Assembly: GCF_035594035.1 (NCBI RefSeq)
Contig: NZ_CP141588.1
Location: 372,001-436,000 of the forward strand
DNA length: 64,000 bases
Source: Sphingomonas sp. LY54
Lineage (GTDB): Bacteria; Pseudomonadota; Alphaproteobacteria; Sphingomonadales; Sphingomonadaceae
Direction of reading: 5' to 3'
The notes beneath the pieces were generated by a model. It worked only from the letters and a program-made list of their open reading frames with translations, was not told the origin of the DNA and searched no databases. The translations under genes and the position numbers were made by a program. Shown one piece after another: positions 43,741-52,876 of this stretch. The stretch's first letter is position 1. Each line of letters starts with the position of its first letter.

Positions 43741-44945
43741 TCCGCCGCCTGCCGCTCGGGCCCGCGTAACAGTTCGGTGAGCGGCGCGAGCCGGGCCTCC
43801 CAGCGATAGGCGAATTCCATCCGGCGGCGCGCGGCGGCGCCCATCTCCGCGCGGCGATCGGGACCGGCGAGCAAAGCCGTGACGGCTTCGACCGGGTCGT
43901 CGGCGACCAGCAGATCGCGGCCGGGCAATGCCTCGATCCCTTCGAAGGCCGGCTGCGAGGCCACCACCGGCCGCCCCATCGCCATCGCCTCCAGCACCTT
44001 GTTTTGGATCCCGCGGGCGACGCGCAGCGGTGCCACCACGACGTCGGCGGCGGCGAGCCAGCTGCGCACGTCGGCGACCGATCCGGTGACGGTCACACCG
44101 TCGCGGCTTGCGAGCTCCCGGACGGCGGAAGCCGGGTTGCGGCCGACGATCGCGAAGCGCGCGTCGGGCCGGACAGCGCGGATGCGCGGAAGAGCCGTCG
44201 CGGCGAAATGGGCCACCGCCTCGACATTGGGACGGTAATCCATCTGGCCGGTGAAGACGATCAGCGGGCCTGGCGTCGGTTCCAGCCGCGCGAAATTGGC
44301 GGCGGGGTCGTAGAAAGTCAGGTCGATGCCGTTGCCGACGGCGCGGATCTCGACCTGTTCGAGCGCTGCCTTGTCGCGGAACAGGGCCGCCTCGGCTTCG
44401 CTGACGAACAGGCTGGCGTCGGCGCGCCCGGCGGTGGCGCGCTCGAACGCGAACAGGCGCTCGGCCTCGCGCCGGAACAGCCAGGCCTTGGCGCCCCCGG
44501 TGCGGGCATAATCGGCGAACTTGGCCGAATCCATGTCGACGAAGTCCATCACGAAGCGCGGGCCCGCAGGCACGAACTGCGCCATCTGGCTGGAGAAGGC
44601 GAACACGGTGCCGATCGGCTCGCGCGCCATGATGTCGCTGACGAAGCGGCGCAGGCGCCGACTGTCGAACAGCGTCAACGACACCGGCGCGCCGGTGACG
44701 AGCGCGCGCAGGCCCGCGCCCAGCTTGTTGGCCCGCCGCACCTCGACATGGGCCGAGCCCAGGCGCCCGCCGAGCGCCGCCCGCAGCGCGCCGAGATGGG
44801 CCGCGTCGGCCTCGTCGTCGGCAAAGCAGGCGAGATGCACGCGGCCGAGCCCGGCCAGATGGCGCAGCATGTGCCACGAGCGCATCTTGTCGCCGCGGTC
44901 GGGCGGAAACGGGATGCGGTGGGCGAGGAAGAGGATGTCGTCCAT
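43737..44945 (-). CDS. XrtA-associated glycosyltransferase (GT4 fold, Stp1-type)
   Basis: A 402-residue GT-B enzyme starting MDDILFLAHRIPFPPDRGDK, the usual opening of the exosortase A-locus glycosyltransferase. The C-terminal half has VFTGQMDYRPNVEAV, FAIVGRNPASAV and PLRVARGIQNKVLEAMAMG (donor-binding). It should add a sugar to the growing exopolysaccharide on the cytoplasmic face. The start overlaps the stop of the FemAB-like gene by one base. Confidence 0.92.
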   Translation of the reverse strand: MDDILFLAHRIPFPPDRGDKMRSWHMLRHLAGLGRVHLACFADDEADAAHLGALRAALGGRLGSAHVEVRRANKLGAGLRALVTGAPVSLTLFDSRRLRRFVSDIMAREPIGTVFAFSSQMAQFVPAGPRFVMDFVDMDSAKFADYARTGGAKAWLFRREAERLFAFERATAGRADASLFVSEAEAALFRDKAALEQVEIRAVGNGIDLTFYDPAANFARLEPTPGPLIVFTGQMDYRPNVEAVAHFAATALPRIRAVRPDARFAIVGRNPASAVRELASRDGVTVTGSVADVRSWLAAADVVVAPLRVARGIQNKVLEAMAMGRPVVASQPAFEGIEALPGRDLLVADDPVEAVTALLAGPDRRAEMGAAARRRMEFAYRWEARLAPLTELLRGPERQAAE

Positions 44946-46009
44946 CAGCCGAGCCCGCGCGAGACGACCGGGCCGAGCCGGTTGGCCAGCCACAGAGGCA
45001 GACGCTTCCAGATCGCGACCTGCAGCCGGTAGCGCCGATCGAGCGGGTTGATCTCGCGCGGCGCGGCGCCGTCGGCCGTGCGGCTGGCATAGACCAAAGG
45101 CCGCGGCTCGAACCCCCAATTCTTCTTGTACGCATAAGCGCCGGTGCCGAGTTTCGAACGGCCCATGTCGAACCGCGCGCAGCCGCGGCGGCGGGCATGG
45201 CACATGGCCTCGTAATAAAGGAGATCGTTGGCGCGGGCCTCGCGCGCCTCCCACGTGCCGCCGCCCCAATAGGGAAAAGCGGTGCCGCGGAAATAGAGGC
45301 TGAGGACGCTCGCCAGCGGGCGGCCGTCGCGGCTCACCGTGACGATATCGGCGTCCTCGCCGAACCTCTCGAGCGCCGCCGCGAAAAGGCTGCGCGGGAA
45401 GACCGGCGTGCCGAGATTGCGGACGCTCTCGCTATAGACGCGGTAATGGGCGTCGAGATCGGAGGCGCCGCGGCCGATCGAGACCGTGAGGCCGTGGCCC
45501 TGTGCGCGGCGCACCTCGGCCCGCTCCTTGCGCCGGATCGAGAGGAGGATTCCCTCGTCGCTGTCCGGAAGGTCGCGCGAGAAAGCGGCATAGACGCCCT
45601 CCTGCCGTGTCCACCCCTCGGGCAGCCGGCCGCCGCGAAGCTCGAGCGTAGGACAGCCAAGCTTGACGGCCAGAGCCCAGGCGGCATCGGCCAGCGCGTC
45701 GGACGCTGCCGCGCCGTCGGCGAGGATGCCGCCGCCGACCCCGAAGCCGGTCGAGACCAAGGCGGAGCCGAACAAGGGCGATCGTATTTCGGTCAGCGGC
45801 AACACGCCCTCGACCGCCTGCTCCCCGGCGACGAGATAATGGCTGGGCTGGCGGCAGCCGCGTGCGACCGCTTCGCTCCACTGCGGCAGGTGGAAGGGCT
45901 GCGCATCGGGCTGGGCCCGCACATAGGCTTCAACCGGCCGCCGCTCGTCGGGGCAGTCGAGGTCGGCGTGACGAACGGCGACGCCGGCGACGGGGGTGAA
46001 GGCGTTCAC
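44945..46009 (-). CDS. FemAB-like acyl/aminoacyltransferase of the XrtA locus
   Basis: A 354-residue protein with duplicated GNAT-like folds. PFHLPQWSEAVARG, LPLTEIRSPLFGSALVS, ILLSIRRKERAEVRRAQ and YYEAMCHARRRGCARFDMGRSK are characteristic of the PEP-CTERM FemAB-related family. FemAB proteins transfer amino acids from tRNA in cell-wall synthesis; here an acyl transfer onto the polysaccharide is inferred, not known. It starts at GTG within the deacetylase stop region (GTGA, 4-base overlap). Confidence 0.92.
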   Translation of the reverse strand: MNAFTPVAGVAVRHADLDCPDERRPVEAYVRAQPDAQPFHLPQWSEAVARGCRQPSHYLVAGEQAVEGVLPLTEIRSPLFGSALVSTGFGVGGGILADGAAASDALADAAWALAVKLGCPTLELRGGRLPEGWTRQEGVYAAFSRDLPDSDEGILLSIRRKERAEVRRAQGHGLTVSIGRGASDLDAHYRVYSESVRNLGTPVFPRSLFAAALERFGEDADIVTVSRDGRPLASVLSLYFRGTAFPYWGGGTWEAREARANDLLYYEAMCHARRRGCARFDMGRSKLGTGAYAYKKNWGFEPRPLVYASRTADGAAPREINPLDRRYRLQVAIWKRLPLWLANRLGPVVSRGLG

Positions 46010-46851
46010 GCCAGCCTCGCTTGCTCGTTCGCGACCACATGATCGGTACGACCCCAGCGGTGTCCACGCAGCAATTTCAGGAGCTTGGACTCCATAGCGG
46101 AGAGACGGCTGTAATGGCGCAGTTTCGATCGCAGCGGCGCGTTAGCGACGCGGGGCTGGCCGGGATCGATCTCCCAAGGATGGAAATAGAAGACTGCGGG
46201 TCTCTGCTCGGCGCGGTTGACGCGGGCGATCGCCCAGTCCGAGAAACGATAAGGCAGCAAGCGGAAGAAACCGCCGCCGCCGGCAGCGAAGCGGCGCCCG
46301 GCCCATTCGACGGTGGTGACCGGAAGCTCGACCAGAGGCGCGTCGGCGATCGGGCGATGGGCGAAGCGCGGCGCCTCGGGCCAGCCATAATGGTCGTGGC
46401 GGACCGGGGCGACGCTGGAGGAATAGACATAGCCCTCCTCCGCCAGCACGCGGTGCGCCCAGGGGGTCCTCTTGTCGATCGAGAAGCTCGGCGCGCGATA
46501 GCCGACCGGCGAATGACCGCAGGCGTCCTCGATCGCGATGCGGGCGCGCTCCAGATCGGCGCGGAAGCGCGCCGGATCGAGCGTGAAGACGCGCTTATGG
46601 TCCCAGCCGTGGCTGGCGATCTCGTGCCCTGCCTCGGCGGCGCGGCGAATCAGCGCGGGAAAGCGTTCGGCGACCCAACCCAAAGTGAAGAAGGTCGCCT
46701 TGACCCCGGCGCGGTCGAACAGGTCGAGCACGGCGGCGCCGTTGCGCTCGACGCGCGATTCGAGGCCGTCCCAGTCGCTGCGGTCGATTACCGTTTCGAA
46801 CGCGCCGACCTGGAACCAATCCTCGACATCGACGGAGAGCGCATTGAGCAT
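46006..46851 (-). CDS. XrtA-associated polysaccharide deacetylase
   Basis: A 281-residue NodB-type deacetylase. The motifs are LSVDVEDWFQ (catalytic/metal Asp), ASHGWDHKRV (metal His), YRAPSFSIDK and FYFHPWEIDP. It should remove acetyl groups from the exopolysaccharide, probably in the cytoplasm or periplasm (no signal peptide is evident). The ATG at 46851 lies 10 bases after the ATPase stop; the longer frame upstream is antisense-like and not used. Confidence 0.93.
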   Translation of the reverse strand: MLNALSVDVEDWFQVGAFETVIDRSDWDGLESRVERNGAAVLDLFDRAGVKATFFTLGWVAERFPALIRRAAEAGHEIASHGWDHKRVFTLDPARFRADLERARIAIEDACGHSPVGYRAPSFSIDKRTPWAHRVLAEEGYVYSSSVAPVRHDHYGWPEAPRFAHRPIADAPLVELPVTTVEWAGRRFAAGGGGFFRLLPYRFSDWAIARVNRAEQRPAVFYFHPWEIDPGQPRVANAPLRSKLRHYSRLSAMESKLLKLLRGHRWGRTDHVVANEQARLA

Positions 46852-46861
46852 CGGCAGCGCC

Positions 46862-47920
46862 TCAGGCGGCGTGGTGGCGATAGCTCGGCGCCTCGTCATT
46901 CTCGACCCAGTCGACCAGCAGCGTGAGGACGCGGCGGACCGCGGCTTCCTGCTCCTCGAGCCGGGCCTCAAGCGCGGCGACGCGCCGCTCGAGCGCGAAG
47001 TCACGCGGAGGATCGGCCATGGGCATGGTTTGAGGTGACGACGGTTCGGCCACCGGGGCGGCAGGCGCCGACACAGTGGCGCGCAGCGGCAGGACCGGCT
47101 CCGCGCGGACCGTGGCATCGGCGCCCATGTCGGCGGCGACGGCATCCACCGCATCTGCGTCGATCGTGGCCGTTTGCTCGACCGAGGCGAACAGCATCAG
47201 CCGCGTCGCGATCTGGTTTACGCGGCGCGGGATGCCGCCGGTGTGGCGATAGATGGCCGGAAAGGCGCTCGCGCCGAAGGCCGGACGGCCCTGCCAGCCG
47301 GCAATGCCGAGGCGGTGCAGGATATAGGCCTCGATCTCCTCCTCATCCATCGGCTCGAGATGGTGGGTGGCGATCACCCGCTGGCGGAGCTGCTCAAGCC
47401 CCTCGGAGGCGGCGAGGTCGTCGCGGAACTCGGGCTGGCCGAGCAGGAAGATCTGTAGAAGCGCGCGGCCGCCGATTTGATAATTGGACAGCATGCGCAA
47501 TTCTTCGAGCGCCGAATGGCCGAGATTCTGCGCCTCGTCGACGATCAGCAGGGTGCGCCGGCCGCTGCGCGCCTGCTCCTCCAAATGCTGCTCGACCCTC
47601 TCCAGCAGCCCGGCCTTGGCGACGCCCTCGGTGGCGATGCCGAGTTTCTGCGCGGCGAGGCGCAGCATGTCGTCGCCCTGGACCTGGGTGGAGACGATAT
47701 TGACGGCGTTGAGGCGGGCGCGGTCGATCGTCGCCATCAGGTGCGCGACCAAGGTCGACTTGCCCGCCCCGACCTCGCCGGTGATGACGATGAACCCCTC
47801 GCCCTGCGCCAGGCCGTAGCCGAGATAGGCCATCGCCTTCTTGTGGGTGCGGCTGTCGAAATAGAAGCGCGCATCCGGCGTAAGCTGGAAGGGCCGTTCG
47901 GTCAGTCCGAAGTCATTCAT
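46862..47920 (-). CDS. XrtA-associated AAA ATPase (ExeA-like)
   Basis: A 352-residue P-loop ATPase. It opens MNDFGLTERPFQLTPDARFY, and has Walker A TGEVGAGKSTLVAHL, Walker B LLIVDEAQNL and sensor-like GGIPRRVNQIA. A predicted C-terminal coiled coil is present (RVAALEARLEEQEAAVRRVL). ExeA-like ATPases of this locus are thought to power or regulate secretion complex assembly. It lies 14 bases after the barrel gene stop. Confidence 0.93.
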   Translation of the reverse strand: MNDFGLTERPFQLTPDARFYFDSRTHKKAMAYLGYGLAQGEGFIVITGEVGAGKSTLVAHLMATIDRARLNAVNIVSTQVQGDDMLRLAAQKLGIATEGVAKAGLLERVEQHLEEQARSGRRTLLIVDEAQNLGHSALEELRMLSNYQIGGRALLQIFLLGQPEFRDDLAASEGLEQLRQRVIATHHLEPMDEEEIEAYILHRLGIAGWQGRPAFGASAFPAIYRHTGGIPRRVNQIATRLMLFASVEQTATIDADAVDAVAADMGADATVRAEPVLPLRATVSAPAAPVAEPSSPQTMPMADPPRDFALERRVAALEARLEEQEAAVRRVLTLLVDWVENDEAPSYRHHAA

Positions 47921-47934
47921 GTCCGTACGCCCCT

Positions 47935-49581
47935 TCAGAAGGTGTAGCGAAGCCCGACCAGTGCCGAGGCGCTGGTGCTGTCGAACTGGCCGCTGTCGGT
48001 CGTGTAGAGGCCGATCGCGGCAAAGCCCGTCAGCCTGTCATAGAACAGGCTTTGATAGTAGCTTGCGCTCGCGCCGGCACCGAAGCTGGTGTCCGACAGG
48101 GGGACGCCGCTGTCGAACCAGCTGGCATAAGCGTCGAACGACAGGCCCGAGCTGCGGCTGAGCTGGCGTGACAGATTGCCGTTGAGCGTGAAGCTCTCGT
48201 CGGTGCGGCCGTCCATCGTGAAGATGCCGCCGCCGAATTCGGGCGCCAGATACTTGCGGTGGGCATAGCCGCCGCCGAAACCGAACGACCATGGGCCGCG
48301 GGCGCCGGAGAAGAGCAGGGTCGCGCCGCGGTTGCGGAACTGGTTGCTGTCGATCGACTGGAAGGCGTCGTCGAAGCAGACGCCCTGCCCGCCCTCGGTG
48401 CCGAACACGCAGCCGCCCATCCCGCCGATGCCGGTCGAGAGCGGGTTGCGATTGGCCTTGAAGTCGAGCGGCAGGCCCTGGAGGTCGGTGACGACGAGCC
48501 GGCCGAAGCTGGAAATGCCGTCATAGACGAAGGCCTGGACGCCATAGGCCGAATTGAATTCGTGGCGCAGCGAACCCGTGTAGGTCATGTCGCCGTAGCG
48601 GCGGCCGGCGCGCGCCTGCAATTCGGTGCGGCGGCTCGGGCGGTAGATGAAGCCGACGTCCCAGATCAGCCCGTCTTCGTCGAAGGCGACGAGGCGCGGG
48701 CGCGAGGGATCGCCGATCAGGCGGCCGCCCGGGGTTAGCACGGGCACGCCATTGGCATCGCGCAGCAGGTCGTCCTGGTCGATCCTGATGTCCTCGTAGC
48801 CGACGCCGCCGGTGACGGCGAAGGTGGGCGAGACCGGTACGACGATGTCGGCGCGGATATATTTGCCTTCGTAATTCTGGTCGAGACGCTCGACGTCCTC
48901 GCGGACATAGCCGCCGCCGACCGTCCAGCCGAACGGCAGACGGCCGGGCGCCATGCCGACGCTGGCCGACGCGCTGTGGCTGGTCGAGCTGTCGTAGCGG
49001 TCGCGGACCGCCTGGCCCGGCGTCGTCGGCAGGCCGGCGAGACTGTGATCGTCGACATTGACGTAAGCGAGGCGGTAGCTCGCGCCGACATCGATATCGC
49101 CGATCTTCTTCGACACGGTCGGGCCGGCATAGACGCTGTAGACCTCGGCGATATTGCGGTCGTCGGCGGTCGAGAAACCGAAGGCCGGACCGCGGCCGTC
49201 GGCGCGGGCGCGGGCGGCCAGAGCGCCGGCATCGAGGCTGACGCCCGGCGCGACCTGGAGCCGGGCCTGGGCGACGCCGCTATGGACGTCCTCGTCGACG
49301 ATGTCGTTGCCCCAGTCGATCCGGCGCTCGTAGCGATAGCTGATCGCCGCCTCGACCCGGCGGGTGGAGACCCTCCCGTCGATGCCGGCGGCCACCGTCG
49401 AATAGGTCAGGGTGTCGCCGCCGTCGTTGAGATCGGCGGTGACGACCTGCTGGACCTCCAGATAGGGCGCGATGTCGGTCCGGGCGGGCGCGGCGATGGC
49501 GGTTGCGGCGACCGCTGCTGCCAGGGCCGAAAGGCCGAAGGCGCCGGCGGCGATGCGCTTGCGTGCGATGAACTCGATCAT
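47935..49581 (-). CDS. XrtA-associated outer-membrane beta-barrel protein
   Basis: A 548-residue protein with a signal peptide (FGLSALAAAVAATAIAAPA, ending near residue 33). A long series of amphipathic strands (SYRYERRIDWG, VQARLQVAPGVSL-like segments, FGFGGGYAHRKYL) ends ALVGLRYTF with C-terminal Phe. This is the barrel of the exosortase A locus, probably part of polysaccharide export at the outer membrane. ATGA overlap with the tyrosine autokinase gene. Confidence 0.9.
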   Translation of the reverse strand: MIEFIARKRIAAGAFGLSALAAAVAATAIAAPARTDIAPYLEVQQVVTADLNDGGDTLTYSTVAAGIDGRVSTRRVEAAISYRYERRIDWGNDIVDEDVHSGVAQARLQVAPGVSLDAGALAARARADGRGPAFGFSTADDRNIAEVYSVYAGPTVSKKIGDIDVGASYRLAYVNVDDHSLAGLPTTPGQAVRDRYDSSTSHSASASVGMAPGRLPFGWTVGGGYVREDVERLDQNYEGKYIRADIVVPVSPTFAVTGGVGYEDIRIDQDDLLRDANGVPVLTPGGRLIGDPSRPRLVAFDEDGLIWDVGFIYRPSRRTELQARAGRRYGDMTYTGSLRHEFNSAYGVQAFVYDGISSFGRLVVTDLQGLPLDFKANRNPLSTGIGGMGGCVFGTEGGQGVCFDDAFQSIDSNQFRNRGATLLFSGARGPWSFGFGGGYAHRKYLAPEFGGGIFTMDGRTDESFTLNGNLSRQLSRSSGLSFDAYASWFDSGVPLSDTSFGAGASASYYQSLFYDRLTGFAAIGLYTTDSGQFDSTSASALVGLRYTF

Positions 49582-50510
49582 TGGCCTATCCCATAATAGC
49601 TGCCGAAGCGGCGACCGGTGGCGGCAAAGCCCGCCCCGTTGAGCATGAGGCTCAGATGGTCGCAGCCGGAAAGGAGAGCGACCGCTTCCCTGAGGTCGGC
49701 TTCCCTGGTCTGGTCCGCCCGCACCACCAGCATCACCTGGCCGACATGGGTCGCAAGCACGGAGGCGGGCGAAGCCATGAGGGCGGGCGGCGAATCGAAG
49801 ATGACGACGCGCTGGGGGTGCGTGACCGTAAGGCCGGCGAGCACTTGCCGGGTACGCGAGGATGCGAGCAATTCGGTGACGTCGTTGGCGCGGCGCCCGG
49901 CGGGCAGCACGGACAGACCATCGATGTCGGTGCGGATGACGAAGCTTTCCGGATCCACCGACGGATCGGCGAGCGCATCGGTGAGGCCCGGGCCGTCGTC
50001 GAGGCCGAGGATCGACAATATCTCCGGCTTCACGACGTCGCCGTCGACCAGCAAAACCTCGGTGTCATGCTCGGCGGCGAGCGAGAGAGCGAGGTTCAGC
50101 GCGCAGAAGGTCTTGCCCTCGTTCGGCGAGGCCGAGCAGACGAGGATCGACTGGCGCTTGTCGGCGGCGATCCCGGTCGCGCCCGAGACGCCGAGCAGCA
50201 ACGGACGCTTGAGGATACGGAATTCCTCGGCGAGCGCGGTCGCGAGCGCGTCGGGGCGGATGAAACCGGCCTCCTCCAGCGCCGTCAGGTCGACGCGGCC
50301 GAGGCGGCCCTTGAACGGATCGGCCGAGCGCGGCGCGGGCTGCGGCTTCGTCTGCGGCAGGGGCTGGGCTTGCAGCTCCGGCGCCGGCGCCGGCGCGACG
50401 ACCGGCGCTTCCGACTCGGGGAATTGGATCGGTTCGGAGACGCGCAGGCCCGACCCGAAATCGTAGATTTCGGCGGCGCGCTCGATCAGGGATTGGCGGC
50501 TCTGGTCCAT
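49578..50510 (-). CDS. Tyrosine autokinase / CpsD-like ATPase of the XrtA locus
   Basis: A 310-residue BY-kinase-type protein. A Pro-rich N-terminal region (APAPAPELQAQPLPQ) precedes the P-loop domain with Walker A SASPNEGKTFCALNLA, LLVDGDVVKPE (Walker A') and VVIFDSPPAL (Walker B). The C-terminus SYYGIGQ supplies the tyrosines that are autophosphorylated. It pairs with the chain-length protein, whose gene is 10 bases upstream, to regulate polymer length. Confidence 0.92.
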   Translation of the reverse strand: MDQSRQSLIERAAEIYDFGSGLRVSEPIQFPESEAPVVAPAPAPELQAQPLPQTKPQPAPRSADPFKGRLGRVDLTALEEAGFIRPDALATALAEEFRILKRPLLLGVSGATGIAADKRQSILVCSASPNEGKTFCALNLALSLAAEHDTEVLLVDGDVVKPEILSILGLDDGPGLTDALADPSVDPESFVIRTDIDGLSVLPAGRRANDVTELLASSRTRQVLAGLTVTHPQRVVIFDSPPALMASPASVLATHVGQVMLVVRADQTREADLREAVALLSGCDHLSLMLNGAGFAATGRRFGSYYGIGQ

Positions 50511-50520
50511 GTTCGTCCTC

Positions 50521-52068
50521 TCAAGCCACCGTGCTGCGCTGCCAGAATTCGACGAGCATCAGCAAAGCGTAGCCGCCGGCCAATGCACCCCCTGCCCCGG
50601 CGAACCATTTCAGCCGCTGGCGCTGCAGCGCGCGCTTCTCGGCGGTGAATATCTCGCTCACCGAACCCAGCACCGGCAGGCCGGTGACCTGCGCGAGGCG
50701 CGCCTGGGTCGGAAAAGTCATCTGCAGCTGGCCCGCGACGAATGCGGCGCCTGCGCCGGCGCCAAGCGCGACGACCAGGATCAGCGACAGGAAGATCGGG
50801 CGATTGGGCGCGGCCGGCACTTGCGGGCGCGACGGCGGCTCGATCACGCGGAAGTTGATCGCGTCGGTCTTGCTGGCGACGTCGCCGCGCAACCGGACCT
50901 GCTCGCGATCCTGCAGCAATTTGTCATATTCGCGCTTCAGGACTTCATAGTCGCGGCTGAGGCGGGCCTGCTCCGAGACCAGGCCGGGCTCGGTGCTGGC
51001 AGCGGTGAGCTGGGTCATCGCCTGCTGGATCTGGTTCTTGCGCGCGGTCGCGGCGGCGACCTGCGCCTCCTTCTCGGCGGTCATTGCGCGCAGCGAGACA
51101 TAGGCCGGATTGGGCGTTCCGCCGGCGACGCCGCCGCCGCTGCGGCGCTCGGCCGCGGCCTGCGGGCGCAGCCGCGCGATCTCGGCGCGGGTGGCGACCA
51201 CGTCGGGGTGGCGATCGGTCCAGCCGCGCGCCTGGGCGGTGCTGAGCTGGCCTTCGAGCGCTGCGATCTGGTTCGAGGCGAAGCCGCCCCCGCCGCCGAC
51301 GCCGGGCGTGGAAATCGCCGCGGGAATCCCGGCCATCTGGCTGCGCAAAGAGGTGAGCGAGCTCTGCGCGGTCATCAGCTCGCGCTCGATATTGGAAAGC
51401 TCCAGCCTCGCCGAGGAGACGCGCTGCTCGATCGTGCCGTCGCCCGGGAGCAGGCCCATATATTGGGCGTCGAACTCGGCGCGGCGCTGCTCGGCCTGCT
51501 GGAGCTGCGTCTCGCGGCGCTTCAGCTCCTCGTCGAGGAAGGCGAGGCTCTGGCCGATCTCGGTGCGGTTGCCGGCGAGATTCTCCTCGTTGAACAGATC
51601 GAGGAGGTTCTGCACGACCGCGCTGGCGGTGCGGGCATTCTCGCCGTTGGAGAAGCTGCCGATGCCCGAGCTGGCGCTGATCTCGATCACGCTGGCATTG
51701 TCGATTTGGGCGGTGATTTTGATGCTCTGGCGGAGAGCGGTGACCTGAGCGGCAAGATCGCGGTCGCTCGCCACGAGCTGGTTGAGATCGGTGGCGCGGA
51801 CGACCTTCTGCAGATTCTCGGTCGAGGTCAGCATCTGCTTGATGCGCAGCAGGTCGTTCTGGCGGTCGACCTGGGTGATGCCCATCTTCTCCGGCAGGAT
51901 CGTCTGCATCTGGGCGAAGACCTTGGCCTTCGATTCATAGCTGTTCGGGATCAGAGCCAGGACCAGCCAGCCGAGCAGGCACACGCCCCACGCCACGGCG
52001 AGCGCGAGCCAGCGACGGCGCCACACCTGGTGCAGGGCGATGCGGAACTGCTCGTAAAGTCCGTCCAA
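50521..52068 (-). CDS. XrtA-associated Wzz/chain-length-determinant protein
   Basis: A 515-residue inner-membrane protein. Helix 1 (LALAVAWGVCLLGWLVLALI, about 20-39) is followed by a large periplasmic coiled-coil region (about 100-400: LKRRETQLQQAEQRRAEFD, DYEVLKREYDKLLQDREQ). A second helix lies near 430 (ILVVALGAGAGAAFVAG) and a third close to the C-terminus. The start is a TTG at 52068, with AAAAGGGGA well placed upstream; no ATG is available before MQTILPEKMG. It partners the kinase. Confidence 0.9.
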   Translation of the reverse strand: MDGLYEQFRIALHQVWRRRWLALAVAWGVCLLGWLVLALIPNSYESKAKVFAQMQTILPEKMGITQVDRQNDLLRIKQMLTSTENLQKVVRATDLNQLVASDRDLAAQVTALRQSIKITAQIDNASVIEISASSGIGSFSNGENARTASAVVQNLLDLFNEENLAGNRTEIGQSLAFLDEELKRRETQLQQAEQRRAEFDAQYMGLLPGDGTIEQRVSSARLELSNIERELMTAQSSLTSLRSQMAGIPAAISTPGVGGGGGFASNQIAALEGQLSTAQARGWTDRHPDVVATRAEIARLRPQAAAERRSGGGVAGGTPNPAYVSLRAMTAEKEAQVAAATARKNQIQQAMTQLTAASTEPGLVSEQARLSRDYEVLKREYDKLLQDREQVRLRGDVASKTDAINFRVIEPPSRPQVPAAPNRPIFLSLILVVALGAGAGAAFVAGQLQMTFPTQARLAQVTGLPVLGSVSEIFTAEKRALQRQRLKWFAGAGGALAGGYALLMLVEFWQRSTVA

Positions 52069-52104
52069 GGTGCTGGTCCCCTTTTCAGGCCGCCGGGTGG
52101 CTGC

Positions 52105-52755
52105 TCAGAACATGCTTTCGGGAATGATGATGACGTCGCCCGGCTCGAGCTTGACGTTGGCGCTGGTGTCGCCGCGCTTGATCAGGCGCGAGATCTTGAG
52201 GTCATATTCCTTCTGGCGGCCGGTCGCGCGGTCCTGGCGGACGAGCCGCGCCTTGTCGCCGGCGGCGAATTCGGAAAGGCCGCCGACCTCGATCATCGCG
52301 TCGAGCAGGGTCATGTTGGCGCGGAACGGCAAAGAGGCCGGCTTCTCGGTCGCGCCGACGATGCGGATCTGCTGCGAGAAGGTGCCCTGGAACTTGTCGA
52401 CCATCACCGAGACGAGCGGTTCCTCGATATATTGGTTGAGGACGCCCTTGATGTCGTCGGCGAGCTGGGAAGGCGTCTTGCCGACCGCCGTCATGTCGCT
52501 GATCAGCGGCGTCGTGATGCGGCCGTCGGGACGGACCTGCACCTTGGCGCCAAGCTCGGGATTGCGCCACACGAAGATGGTGAGCTCGTCGAGCGCACCG
52601 ATGATATATTCCTCGCTGACGTCCTGATCGTTGCCGACGAACGAGGCGGCCGGAAGGCGATTGCCAGTGGGGCTACCGCCCGAGGCACAGCCGGTGAGCG
52701 CGAGCGCGACGGCGCCGAGCGCGAGGGCTGTTCTGGACTGTGCAACGACACGCAT
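52105..52755 (-). CDS. Polysaccharide export lipoprotein (Wza-like)
   Basis: A 216-residue exported protein with a lipobox LTGC (Cys23). YIIGALDELTIFVWRNPEL and VRPDGRITTPLISDM define the polysaccharide export domain, followed by a SLBB domain (IRIVGATEKP, ANMTLLDAMIEVGGL) and a final LEPGDVIIIPESMF. It should form the outer-membrane export channel. It is first in the leftward block. The 121 bases upstream should hold the promoter, but I could not define hexamers. Confidence 0.93.
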   Translation of the reverse strand: MRVVAQSRTALALGAVALALTGCASGGSPTGNRLPAASFVGNDQDVSEEYIIGALDELTIFVWRNPELGAKVQVRPDGRITTPLISDMTAVGKTPSQLADDIKGVLNQYIEEPLVSVMVDKFQGTFSQQIRIVGATEKPASLPFRANMTLLDAMIEVGGLSEFAAGDKARLVRQDRATGRQKEYDLKISRLIKRGDTSANVKLEPGDVIIIPESMF

Positions 52756-52876
52756 GGGCCGATCCTCTTGGCAGGCGATAAGGGCCTGCGCCGGCCGCCC
52801 GAACGGGGACGAAACAGGCGCAGCTTGCGCACTGCTATCGCTGCAAGAGGTAAAATTAACGTTAGGAACGTGCGGT